Source of the DNA: Hymenolepis diminuta
Taxonomy: Eukaryota > Platyhelminthes > Cestoda > Cyclophyllidea > Hymenolepididae
NCBI GenBank assembly: GCA_900708905.1
Contig: CAADRB010000004.1
Span: 4,982,376 to 5,046,375 of the forward strand
DNA: 64,000 bases
Reading direction: 5' to 3'
Position numbers and translations under genes: made by a program. Below the pieces are notes generated by a model. It was given only the letters and a program-made list of their open reading frames with translations. It did not search any database and was not told the origin of the DNA. Shown here one piece after another: positions 50,501-62,347 of the stretch. The first letter of the stretch is position 1. Every line of letters starts with the position of its first letter.

Positions 50501-53500
50501 GAACTTTTTATATCAATTTGAAATACAGTCACCTAAATTAAGGATGATTCCATTAGTATTGCAGCTCAATAAATTAAAAGTGACATCTTAAAACGGCAAT
50601 CTCCCCCTTATTTTCTACTAGTCCTGCGTGTTACTAAGTTTGGGCTTCAACCTAAGTCGAGTATCTGTCAATGTTATTTTTATATACAAGCTCACAAAAT
50701 GCAAACATATACTTTGTTGACATTCTCTCACCTTCTGATCTGGAGTTCATTAGGCCTGGTAATTTATCGGGTCTGAGATGGGGTTTAGCATCTTAGGTTT
50801 TACGGCTAGCTGCCTAATTCTGTGGATATCCCAGTTAGTAATAGGAAGAAGTAATCTCAATCTGTAAAAATTCCGTCTCCCTTAGTGCTATTTAATAGTT
50901 TCAGATTTTTAGCTCAAGATTGTACCAATTATTTTGTCCACTTAAATCCTAAAGTCAGGAAATATAGTATAATTTTTGAATATGGATAGCAGTAGAATAT
51001 ATGACCAAGTCTTTTAAACCCTTAAGGGAATTTATGTTTGTTTATAGTCAACTTATCGTAAAAGGATTCCAGATCAGTCTTCGTTTTGACTCACTTTACG
51101 ACAATATTTCAAACGCCTAATTCAAGCACACATATAAACACGTGAAAATAATTTTGCGTTGGGAAATTCCCAAACCTACTTCCATTAAATAGAGGGCGGA
51201 ACTGTTGACAAGAAAAAACCATCGATATCCATAGCTGTTGTTTAGGAGTCCTTCCATGCTGGAGAAAGGAACTGTGGAGCTGCGTCCAACGAATCGTTGC
51301 TCTGCCAGTGATGCAGCATATGTAGCTACGAAGAAAATCGCGGCAAACCAATAGAATTGGTAGAGTACTCTAATCGATATCTCCTTTGGTTTTACCAAGA
51401 TCTGAAAGGATAGAGATGAAGGAATTCAGCGAGACGTGTTCCTGAAAGCGTGTGAAAAGATCCGATCAATCACTAGAGTGGTTTATGAAATGAAACAACA
51501 CACTTAAAATAATTTGGATTTTGATTATTATTCTTGCTTGTCAAGATCAATTGAATGCCTTTTTATCTAAAGGTAAGTTAATAAGACATTTTACTCAGGC
51601 TTAATCGAGCATGAATTTCAATAAATCTCAAGCCCGTTGAAGGAATAATGAACATTGAACTCATGACCTATGACTAACGGGTATGCCCATTGACCACTGC
51701 ACCCCATCGGCATACACATTGGAGAAAGGTGATCTCCAATACTTATCTCGGGTAAAGAAGTAGCTTTTCAAAGTCTCTTTAATGAGATACTTACACTCAT
51801 AGTGCAGTTGATTTTGGAGTTCACTTCATGTATTTCGAAAAGCATCGATCCTATGATCTCTGACTTCGCAGACGAGCAATTTGACCAATATATAATTGAA
51901 GTAGAAGCAAATAGAAATACGTCCATCGCTTGCCTTAAGCAGAATGGTAGAAAAATTAATTCATTGCAGTTTATTTTGAGTTGAAAAGTTTCGAGCATTA
52001 TTCTGGCTCTTACAGATAATGGGTAATGACACCAACATGCTATCAAATAGTAATAACTGGACCTATATATAACCATGGCTACATTATATCATCGATAAAA
52101 AATTACTCAAACCAAGAACAATAAGAATAGTCCGAAAAGGAAACCTCCATTAATGAAGATTGGAAATCCACATCAAACTAATATGCTTTCTAACCTCTAG
52201 AGTCTAATTGATAAAACAGTAAAAAGTTAACAACTCTGAGCAGTTTGAACAAGGAAATATGATTAAATGGAAGACTTCAAGATGGACTTATAAATTCATT
52301 TCAGAAGTTTGATTATTAATATACATTAATAAATTGTTTTATTGGAAACTTCTGCAAAATAATGTATAGTGGGATAAATATTTGAAATAAATTTTTAAAT
52401 CTGAATTTTAAAGGGGCTGAATCAATTTCTAAAATTTCAATAAATCAATTTTGCATTCTCAAGTGAAATTTACCTGTGCATTTTTTTAATTTATGATTTA
52501 TTTAGTTTATAATTAATTTAATTTTATTTATATATAAATAGGAAAAAAGCATTTCGTAATTAGCACAATAGCATTATCTCAGATGGAGATTTCAAAAAAT
52601 TAATTCTAGACTGTATGAAAGCAATAGGGGACATAATCTAATGTTTTTAATATCTGGGCAGAAATCGTGCATATTATGTGAACAGAATGAGTTACTCGGA
52701 CTCTGTTATTAGTCTATTTATTTAAATATTATACCGGATATACGAATTGGACAAAAAGATGCATAACTCCCAAATTCTATTAGATTGAAGAGGACTATGA
52801 GACTTTACCATTACACTCTTTATAAAGCTTGGCTTTAAATGTAATATTTACGGATACATTTTCTCCTTATTTCATAGAACAGTCTTGAATTTGGAATAAA
52901 TATGAAGGATGAATCTTTCTTCTCCATAATATTTATCTTACATGCTCTCTAATCATCACTAAATTTAATTATCTTGCCTTTATAGTAATATCTGTAATCT
53001 TTTAACCTTTCCCGACCCAAGCACTCCATAGACAAACATCGTGTGCCCTCAGCTGGCCTATTTCCCATCGATCGGAAAAGGTAAGCATACCTCGGACGAT
53101 AGTAGCAGACACCGCATGGTCGGTCTTACTACTAGGGTCTGCACTGGCCCTTCCTTTTCCTATTATCGTCCCGACCAATTAAAGCACACATAAGATTATA
53201 TCCTTATGCGTATCCTCACCCAAAGTGTCCATTATAAATAGCCTCCATCAGACACACACAACACACACCAAGGGACCCAGCTCGTCCAACGCCTCTTCCA
53301 TAGCTCAGTCCGTCTCCTCCAATTCCCTATTTTTCCCTTGAGACTCTGTACTGAGCTTTGTTCAATANNNNNNNNNNNNNNNNNNNNNNNNNNNNNNNNN
53401 NNNNNNNNNNNNNNNNAGCCATCTGCCGCTACATACTGGTGACCCTCAACAATCTGGTGGCCCTCTACAATCTGGTGACTCTGCCACTACAAATTGGCGA

Positions 53501-56500
53501 CCCTGGAAAAGGACCCCTACAAATTGGTGACCCTGTAAAGGACTGCTACAAATATATACATCCCGCTGCACAAAATATTAGAAGATTGGTTACATAGCTA
53601 ATTTCTTCTTGAAGAACTCAGGTACTAACAGTAATAATAAGTTCACTTAGATGTCGTATAGAGCATGTAAATTGGGCAAGTGGGTGGATAGCTATCAAAT
53701 TCTAGTAAACTGAAGAAAGACCTGTATGTGATAAGAGGCCGAAAAACAAACCTCATAGCTGCAGTATTTACGTTTTGTCCCAGGATAACCAATTTCCATC
53801 ATTTTCATTGATATCGCTCCTGACAGCGTGATAGTCATTTGAGAGTAGAACGATTATCAATTCGGCAGTGTTTTGATTTACCAGCATCAATAACATGAAG
53901 ACAACTTGTATTCCCATATAAGGCTTTTATCTAATTAATAAAATGTCTTGGATTAACTGTGTTCTGTTTTAACCTTCTCTCTCTAACCCGATTCAACTGT
54001 GGTCTAGTCATTTCCAGTTGGCAGATATATTATAGCAGCGGAAGTAGATCTCCTGGAACACAGCTTTAAAGAGTCGTACTTTACAAAAGTAAGCGACTGA
54101 GCAATTACAAAATTATGCACCTTTAGGACTGCTTTTTTTACATTTTTGCATTCTTTTTCATTTTATATTGTAACATTTGGTTCTGGAGGTTATATTTTCC
54201 CTTTCACTGAGTTGAGTAGCCTTGAATTTTGAATAATTGCCTCCAATACATATCCGATAGCGCAAAAGACAAGAGGGGTAATTGCATAGCCAATTTCTTC
54301 TTTACACGCCTTTCGTGTCCGACTTGAAGATTGTTAAGTTAACAGCACTGACGAACGTTCAAGTAGTACTTTTTACTTAAATAAATACCATAAAACTTGT
54401 TTGGTGAGCTCAGGTACTAGACATATCTGTTCTTATGTGCCCGTACTTGAGAATAAGGTATCCTAACTCTGAAATATCACTGGTTAGTCAGATAGGCAAA
54501 CTATTCCCTTCTATTCAAAATTGTGTACAAACAGGTAATTTGATGAAGAAAATCCAATCAGTTCGAGCTACATATTCTTTCTCCTCTTTCTTCTGGATCT
54601 GACGTACCATAGCCAGAGTAGATCCTATTGGGCAGTCTAGGTAACATAGGTGACTACGTACAGCGACTGATAATTTCAATATTACAAAAGATTTTCATCC
54701 CAAATCATTGTGTAATATTTTTATTCAAGTTACGTTATCTCTCGATGTGCTAAATCTTTTTCCATAGGAGTGATTTTCATCATTAAGAAACGTCGTACGG
54801 TGTAGACCTTAGCAAAAGTAGTCGAAATAAAGTGTATAAGGAAAGCGAGAAAAACAAGAAATATTGAGGCGTGATCTTCAGTTCCGAGTTAAAAAGCTAC
54901 TCATATCTATTTTCAAAGGACTTTAAGAAACATTATTATTTAAAAGAATATTATATATTACTTAAACAACTATTCGAAAATAAAAAGAAAATTTCGAAAC
55001 GAGTTAACTAATGATTAAGAACAAAATTTTCAGATAAAAATTTTGATCTCTTTCCTCTCCTAAATATAAGTCTGTAAAGCTACATGTCCACCTGATCGAT
55101 TAATGTAAGGAAGGAAAGGCAAATATTTCAGAATATGTCATTGATAGATGGACAACTGGGGAAAAAAATTTGAAAAGTAATTCTTTAACAAATGCCACGT
55201 TGTTGGAGATTTTCCCTCTAGAGGAATACTGGTAAATTGATGATGAACAGATAGAGTTTTATTCTTTTTTAATGAATATGACAAACGTAAAATTTTAGGC
55301 CTTGCTTACCTTAGCCAACAGAACAGCAGCGGAATTACGGAAGATGGCAGAGAGGAAACGTTTAAAGGGACTGATATCCTGATCTTCCGGAATCAGACCC
55401 ATAGCTTTTGTCTGTCTATCATTTGCAAATTTGATACTGTAGAAGACGATGGCTACAACAATGAGAGATGCTAAGACGCACAACCAAATGAATCCACTAA
55501 CTGACTGGAAGATCCGAAAAAGGGCATATTTACTGGAAGTTTTGCGCTTGATCATTACGATGCCATCGTATAGGATTGACTCGGTATGTCTGAGATCTGT
55601 ACTGACTTTCAATGGCATTGGAAAAGCGGACATTGACATTTCAGTCTAAAAACACATTCAAGATTGTATCGGGATAGCAAAAGGTCAGTAAGTGTTAAGA
55701 TAAAAAGTGCACATACCATGGAATCATTGAGAGTGTTTTCAACAACCTTTTGGATTGGAATGTTTTGATCGTGCTCCACGTAGACAAGTTCATAACTATA
55801 AGGAAGTTCGGACCGGAATATTTCGTCGATCATCTGTTTGGCCATTGACAATTGTTCATGCTCAATCGAAGGCAGAAATATTACGTTCTACAATAGGCAG
55901 AGATTATTTTCACACTTATTCTAATTATACCGACTTGTTAGTGCTCAAATAACCTTAATGACCTATCACTTGCATTTACCTAAGTATTCTCCTGCATTTT
56001 CTTAATTCGAACGGGATTCGATTATAGAATCTGTAACATTAAGTTTTGCATAAGAGTTCTTGCCGATATTCATAGTGACTTGAGGACATACATTTGGAAT
56101 GATCAATCATCCTCTTTTCATTCAAACAACTGGTTTCCCAGCTTTAAAGTGTCCAAGACCATGCAGAAGAAAATTTGATTCTAATACTAACACTTTAACC
56201 CTTTAAGTTAAAGCTATTTAACAAGAAAACGTCAAACTATGTTCCAGTTTATCTGGAAAAAAAAAACACCTATTTTATAAATTTATACAGACAATAAGGT
56301 TACCAACACAAGAATCCATATTATTAAAGAGATTGGTGATTATGAATTTACATGTTAAGTTTAAAAAAGGACAAAAATTATCAGAATGTCTACTTACCTG
56401 AAATGCCATAAGTGTAACAACGGGCCGTTTATATAAACTATCTGGAAGCTCCAGGGAATTTAAATCTTCATCATAGGAACCTCTGAAAAACTGAGTGTAA

Positions 56501-59500
56501 AAAGTGAAAAAAAAATATGACAGAAGAGTGATGGAAATTAAATCTTGATAAAACCAACCTCAACCATACCATTTGGCATTATCTTGTAGATAAAGAACTC
56601 AATTTTGCGCAAGAAACCATCCCCATTGAAAGCAATCGTGAATTCCTCCCCTTCATCTGGATCTTCTGGTACATAGGTCACGGTGGTCTAGAAGAAAGAA
56701 GTAATTTAACCGCAAACATCTGCAGGGGAAATAATTCAGAAGCCAGCTAAGCAATGCAAATAAAGATTCTTAAAAATATTTCAAATATATGTTGCGACCA
56801 TTTGCTTCTTGTAATATTTAATAGGAATTCGACAAAAAAACTCACAAGTGTAGTGATTATGCTTTACATCGGGATAAGCGATTCCCACAGGTCGTCTCTA
56901 AGTTTCATTCCTACGGATTTGCAGGCAAACACCGCTCCCGAAAACTTGGCATTTAGTCAGGACTCTTATCAGTCTGATGGCACATTGAGAGTATGGATAC
57001 GACTTGATTCATTGATATCTAGCCTCTGTCTGGTTAGTGAATGTGTATTGGGGGTAACTGTGCATCTGTCCTATCTCTCTATCTTCGAGTCTGAGTCAAT
57101 TGTAGCCTAGCAACATCAGGTTTTTCATCTTAATCAGAGAGGTTGAAACTAGACAGTGTAAGGGCCTTACTTGATAAAACATAAACTAATATCAGCGCAA
57201 TAAAGAGGACTTATTTTGTGAATAAGTACGAATACATAATGCTGATACGATGCGACAAAGTTTAGCTAATCTATTAACCTGCAGGAACGAAGTTCTCCTA
57301 ATTCATCGAAATTGACGAATACGATAGGTGAAGACAGTGCTCAAGGTACCGGCCGTTATCAATAAATCAAAGTGAAGTTATTAACGCGGTAGTTTGATCA
57401 AGTGCTATCAATCCTTTCCTGACATTAAGCCCTCTCTCTAAATCTCAGTAGATTTGTCCTTCATAAGGCAAAAAACAAAGCGGTTAGACTCCGACCACTT
57501 TCATCTACCATCAACCTCGATCTTTTTTCTTAATTCAGGGTAAGAAATTTCTGGTTCAGCAAAAAAGGTTGACATAATGATAATGAAATATGACAAATGC
57601 CCAATTTGACAAACAAGGCAGAATAAATATTAACTACAAATCTAATGTAACCTGCACATAGAACGTTCTTGATATGTGCGCCTTTATAATCATCATATTT
57701 AAGATGACAACCTGTCAAAGTTATTTTTGTGTCGATATTGTAAAAAATGTCAGAAGGTCAAATTATATCGAGCAATAGGGCAGCTTTTATAATAACTGAA
57801 AAGAATTGGGAAAAACAGGCGTTGTTTTTATTTAAATGACGTTAACACTCCGAAGAGACAGAAAAATATGTTTATATTCACATTCGGCATCTATTTTATG
57901 AACCGAAGAGTTGATTAAGCAGCATTGACAACTATGTTAAAAAGATACCGAATCGGATATTATTAGAATACCTGGGCAAAATGTACAAGCTTCATTCTTT
58001 GTAACTGAATTATCTATAATTGATGTCTAATAATCCAATGTTATCACTGATGCGATTGTTGGATAGCTGGACATCTAATCAACCTCATAATTCAAAGCTG
58101 TATTAAGGTGCCCTATCTCTTAGTAACGAGAAGAAAGTAATCTACTTTCTTCGGTGTTAACTTGAACTAATTAAAATGGACAAATCGTTTGAATATTGTA
58201 TCAATAAAAAACTCAGTATGATAAAGTTTGACTAATGCTTTTGTCTAACCAATTATTTAACTGAGGCACAAAGAATCGTATTTTAAAAATAATTTACCGA
58301 TTGAATTAGCCGAAGGAAGTTTGCAGAGGTAAATGGGATAGATTTCTCGTCAAATTCAATGGTGCCATCACTAACGTAATTCATTGACAAGTACTCGAGG
58401 ATCTTTACCGTGGCCGATACTGGAGTGTATTTGGCGCTACTCAAAAGCGGGGTTATAATGGCGAGATTCGCACCCGCATTCGCAAAGGGAGTGAATAAAG
58501 CCTGTGAAGCATCTTCACTCTTTTTTAAATTTCAAATAAATAATAGATTAAATAGGTCGACCATAAAAATAGAGAGAACTAAGATATATAATGATCAAAA
58601 CTTACCATATTCAGACGTGTATATATGTAAATATCAGAATTTGTGTAGAGTCCAGTTTCAAGAAGCTAAAATAGAGATATCACGTTATATATCGCAGTTA
58701 CATTTTACGCGATTATTATATGCTACATCGAATTTATTTGTAGTATATAAAATAAAAAAATTTGAAACAAAAATGATTAATATCTCTGTTGGAAATCAAC
58801 CAACCTTCTGTAACACCATTACAGCGAAATAGGTTTTAGTAGTAGATGAATAGTAATCGCCTTGATCACAAATTGCAAAATGCGTGTTTATATCTACGAT
58901 ACTCTCTCGAAGATAGTTCAATTCCATCATCATGTAATCTGGATCATTTTTTCCAAGAACATTCCACGTGAAATCCGATGAAATAAGCTCTCGAAGCATT
59001 CGGCATTCTGGAAGAAGGAAAAAATATATTCACTAGAAAGTTTGATGACCAAATAAGCAAATATTCCAAGAACCGCATGTCCAAATATATTGGAGGAAAG
59101 CCATAACTAATATCAAAGTTAAATCATTCAGTCCTTAATAAATAAAGTATTCTAAGACATTTAATGGAAACCGGAGGTCAAAAGAAAAAAATCATTAGTG
59201 ATGGTCAGTAAAATTCTAAAGAGGTAGAATAAAAATGATATAACTTTTTTCACAAACCAAATAATGCCAACCTAGAGACTCATCGGTAATGAAAACTTGT
59301 CGTTTAAAAAGAGGTCTTTCCTTTTTAATGCCTTTGACGATCGGATAAAGATCTGGTAGATAGGGTGCGATCCGCAACCAATTGTAGGCATAAACACGTC
59401 GAGAAGGAGGTGCTCCGGTGATGAAGTAAGCAACATTTTCGCCAGTTGCGTTCAGACCAAAGATTAAATTAAAGTTTCCAATCGCACACCTGTACACGGC

Positions 59501-59811
59501 TAATAAAGACGATAAAAATAGGCACGTCAAAAGTAAAACAGAAAAAAATGTTCAAATTCTGATTGATTCAAACAGACCATAAGATCTCGAAGGCCATTCA
59601 AATTCCTCAATTTTGATTTCTACAGGTTTTATTTGTTTTGATTCTAGATCTGTATCCTTAACATCCAGAGTGTCCGAATAAGCTAAATTTAAATAGGTTA
59701 ATTTCAGAAAACTTAAGTGAAACTGATAAAATTACCAACTGGTATAGTGCCACCATTAGCATCTCCAGAACAAAATTTAGACGTAAATAAAAGGAAACTT
59801 ATTAAATACAT
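47591..59811 (-). CDS. Divergent ionotropic glutamate receptor, minus copy, tail form 15+16a
   Basis: Paralogue of the plus-strand receptor in opposite orientation. Exons: 59811-59736, 59682-59578, 59499-59272, 59007-58805, 58665-58606, 58519-58298, 56687-56555, 56480-56398, 55887-55717, 55645-55310, 51401-51180, 49328-49146, 48645-48518, 48054-47871, 47803-47751 and 47681-47591; 825 aa. Ten exons match the plus copy exactly in length (105, 60, 171, 336, 222, 183, 128, 184 and 53 nt for exons 2, 5 and 9-15). A signal peptide (MYLISFLLFTSKFCSGDANG) precedes the amino-terminal domain. M1 is SGFIWLCVLASLIVVAIVFY and M3 ends in ATYAASLAEQRF. The second lobe reads EFDVLIASRLEAEQILSGEC, with Ala at the usual acidic ligand contact. 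M4 is GGLFCIVLVGIVVSFIVAG. The exon 7/8 junction is phase 1 here but phase 0 in the plus copy. The reading frame is intact throughout, so both copies look functional. The divergence (about half the residues in the M1 exon) indicates an old duplication. Confidence 0.88.
49329..51179. other. Intron 11 of the minus receptor copy
   Basis: 1851 nt between the M3 and second-lobe exons. It contains low-complexity aattt-rich DNA near 50140-50210 and no supported exon. Confidence 0.65.
53368..53416. other. Assembly gap (49 N)
   Basis: A run of N inside the LTR-like segment, directly before tandem primer-binding-site-like repeats. The true length is unknown. Confidence 1.
53427..53545 (+). repeat. Five tandem GGTGACCCT-type units
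   Basis: The 9-mers at 53438, 53456, 53474, 53496 and 53526 read ggtgaccct or a one-base variant, each preceded by ctaca- or aat-like sequence. The spacing is 18, 18, 22 and 30 nt. The last two read acaaattggYgaccctg. They look like a multiplied primer-binding site. Confidence 0.75.
56688..58297. other. Intron 6 of the minus receptor copy
   Basis: 1610 nt. The open frame at 56754-57110 on the plus strand lies inside it, has no recognisable domain and has no counterpart in the other copy. Confidence 0.65.
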
Positions 59812-60885
59812 ATTTCTATTAAAATTATTGATATACGTATTTTATGGACAGTTAGCAACACAAGCGGAGAGAGGAGACAAATTCCCCTTAATTAAGTACG
59901 CAAAAGCACCAAGGCCAGTTAAAGAAAGATAAACATTTTAGGCAGATTAAGAAAATGGGCAGATCTGCTAGGCAGTAATTGTAAAAATAAATTGATCTAA
60001 AATTAAATATTCAAAATTGTAACTGATGTAATGATTCTAAATATTTGGAATTTGCTTGACATTTTTGATAACGCTACTCCGCCACATATAAAAAAATCGC
60101 CTACGAAACTACGTTTGATGGCCAACAGAAGATAGCCATCTTTTCAAAGGGAGAAGATTAAATTTGGGTGGAGATTACAAGTGTATTTTACAACGACAAT
60201 AAAGGGGATGGAATTTTAAGTACCAAATTAGCCGCGCAGATATTCAGTAAAATGAGGTATCATATCATAAGAAGTTAAGAAGTGACGTAGCATGGCAAAT
60301 CAATGACTAGTACCACTGTGTGCATGTGGGATGAAATTTACCAATAAAATGATGCGCAAAATAAAGAATGTGAACTCACACGATTTGAGTGATTAGTACC
60401 ACGGATTAGCATGAAAACCAAAGAACAGAAGCAGGTAGAAAATCTTTTAGCAACATCTATGAGCCTCCAGATACAAAAAGCTGATAAATCGTTAAGAGTG
60501 CAAATTAGCTCAGCTTCCCTGTACTAGCTGAATATGTCAATCTTTGGAGGCTGATGACCTTAGAAGGAATGAATAAGAGAGGATATGACAATAGGGTTAA
60601 AAATTGCAAAATTTAGAGATGACTAGAAAGGAATCATTAATAGAGAATGGAAAGAGTTGCAAGAAAGCGTGTCTTCTTGCCAAATTGTGGACAAAGAAAC
60701 ATAAGTATTTGTGGAATACTAGTACCTGCTATTGAATAGCAATCTTCTGCTTCTTGTAGTATTTTGTTTGCAAGTTGAAATAAGACTATTGGCTTCTATA
60801 TTAAGTTGATATATTACCGAGTTTGCTGGATTTTTTTGGTTCATGAGATTACTATCGGGACTTCTTATTTATTATGTTATAACAG
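59812..60885. other. Intergenic region upstream of the minus receptor copy
   Basis: Should contain the promoter of the minus-strand receptor. No TATA-like or other element stands out, and no exon belonging to the small downstream gene was found. Confidence 0.5.
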
Positions 60886-61057
60886 ATTTGGCGACACAGT
60901 GATGGACTCAATCGAAATTGCTAAGATTGGAACCGTTGGTCGAAGCATCATGAAACAAATGAATTTATCAAAACCTGAAGAAGATCCCGAAGATCACGTT
61001 AAGAACGTTGCTGCGTTCCATTATGAACCCCCTGCAGATGAAATATTTGGGACGTAG
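60886..61057 (+). CDS. Unidentified 51-aa protein or C-terminal exon
   Basis: A strong acceptor (TATTATGTTATAACAG) ends at 60885. Sixteen nucleotides later an ATG (60902) opens a 51-residue frame: MDSIEIAKIGTVGRSIMKQM, then NLSKPEEDPEDHVKNVAAFH, then YEPPADEIFGT and TAG. AATAAA follows at 61142-61147, 85 nt past the stop, as expected for a gene end. The composition is balanced, with an amphipathic start, an acidic Pro/Glu/Asp middle and no membrane segment. It could be a small complete gene whose mRNA is trans-spliced at this acceptor, or the last exon of a gene whose other exons I could not find; the frame is also open from 60887 as FGDTV before the ATG. I do not recognise the family. Confidence 0.5.
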
Positions 61058-61141
61058 TATGCTCGAAATCGAGACGTCTGTGAAAATCAAGTGACGGAGT
61101 TCCGGGACGAAAGGATAGTCATCGTGCTATTCTGAAAGTTC

Positions 61142-61147
61142 AATAAA
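61142..61147 (+). promoter_or_regulatory. Poly(A) signal for the small gene at 60886
   Basis: AATAAA 85 nt after the TAG at 61057; a second copy occurs near 61257. Confidence 0.5.
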
Positions 61148-62332
61148 AGTAACCACCAGCCCTACCTTGCCTACTTCCTACAATTTTCGTCAAAGAGTTT
61201 GAAGTTTGAGGAGCCTATCCAAAATGCGAGGTGTTTGGTGACAGTACCATTATTTCAATAAATATTATAAATGCCTGAGTTTGCCATACACGATTATTTT
61301 CTACATTATGACAAAGACAACCTAGAGCTCGGAAGTATTAAAATGACAATAATAACTATCAAACAGCTCGTGTGAAAAGTCCAGAGATTCGAGCAGCTAC
61401 ATACCGTTTATCACATGCTTTAAGACGATGATTTGTGGTAGTTGTATGACTGTATTATGGTCTGGATATCTGGCACTTAAATAAAATAATGTGATTGTGC
61501 GTATGCTCAGAATCCGTTAATACTGTACTGTTATTGCTGTTGTTGTTTTGAGTTTGGTTTTCATTGTAAATGTTAAAGCTTGGGTCTCTGTCTTTTTTTC
61601 TGTTCAAAAAATGTGTCAAAAGCCAAAGATTAATTAAAAGTAATCTAATCCAAAATTTAATCATCTAAGTATATATAATGTGTCGATCATTGTTAAATGT
61701 GAGCCACAGTATTGAAATATGTTTCCATGAATCCACAAATATATCTTATCTTGATCAAAAAAAAAATTTACTTCACTGTTCTAATGACGAGAGCTATGTA
61801 TATTCGAACTTTTCAGATTCATGTTAGTAAGTTTTCACAAATCCTACTGTAAATTATTTGAAGATGCTTTGTGTAACACGCTTACATGAAGTTGTTAATT
61901 TCTCAGGACTTGAGTAAACATTGCATTAATTTTTTACCCACATTTTGCAGTAATTAATGGGATTGTTCATAGATGAAATACATATTCGCGGATAGGGAGT
62001 TGAATCAAAACTAATTAAGCCGTACTCGGAACAGATTTTAATCTGATAGCATACTCGTAAACTCTGTAGGAACGGAATTCCGGTTCTTTTCATTTGCAGT
62101 TAATATTTGGATAAAGAAGAGGTTATATATTCGACGGAAGGACTTCAATAAAAATAAAAATTTAAAAATTTATACTTATATTAAAATTTTAAAAGCAAAA
62201 TTTCACCCAATTTAGAATTTTAATTTTGAAATATATTTTTAAAATAATAATTTACATCACATTTTCAAGGTAACAAGGTCATATAAATATTAGGGCTATT
62301 TATCTTTCAACTTAGTTTGTCACTTGTTGCAG
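61148..62332. other. Intergenic region before the MBOAT gene
   Basis: AT-rich, no gene supported. An Asn-rich minus-strand frame at 61455-61664 is considered chance. A pyrimidine/AG site (CTTGTTGCAG, ending 62332) precedes the MBOAT start by 15 nt and could be an intron acceptor or a trans-splice acceptor. Confidence 0.5.
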
Positions 62333-62347
62333 CTGACACCCATTTTA

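Larger units (their letters stand above)
52991..53560 (+). mobile_element. LTR-retrotransposon fragment: LTR and primer-binding region
   Basis: A GC-richer block inside an AT-rich intron. It begins with TG (tgtaatc) at 52991, has a TATAAATAG box at about 53233 and continues through CA-rich leader-like sequence to an assembly gap. After the gap comes gccgctacatactggtgacc. TGGTGACCC directly after a ...CTACA-type end is typical of Ty3/gypsy LTR/primer-binding-site borders. No gag or pol follows and the left border is uncertain. Orientation is opposite to the host receptor gene. Confidence 0.6.
51402..55309. other. Intron 10 of the minus receptor copy, enlarged by a retroelement
   Basis: 3908 nt, against 1775 nt at the same position in the plus copy. 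It contains the LTR-like segment and assembly gap near 53 kb. A short pair of similar strings (catagcYaatttcttctt at about 53594 and 54284) may be another repeat. Confidence 0.65.

Noticed and set aside
56754..57110. 118-codon plus-strand open frame inside intron 6 of the minus receptor gene
   Set aside because: No domain or signal, no counterpart in the matching intron of the plus copy, and length attainable by chance.
58410..58832. 140-codon plus-strand open frame
   Set aside because: Antisense shadow over three minus-strand receptor exons (58519-58298, 58665-58606 and 59007-58805), which fit the paralogue in length and sequence.
61455..61664. 69-codon minus-strand frame with hydrophobic start and Asn-rich tail
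   Set aside because: The Asn run comes from a TTG/TTA trinucleotide stretch; nothing else supports a gene.
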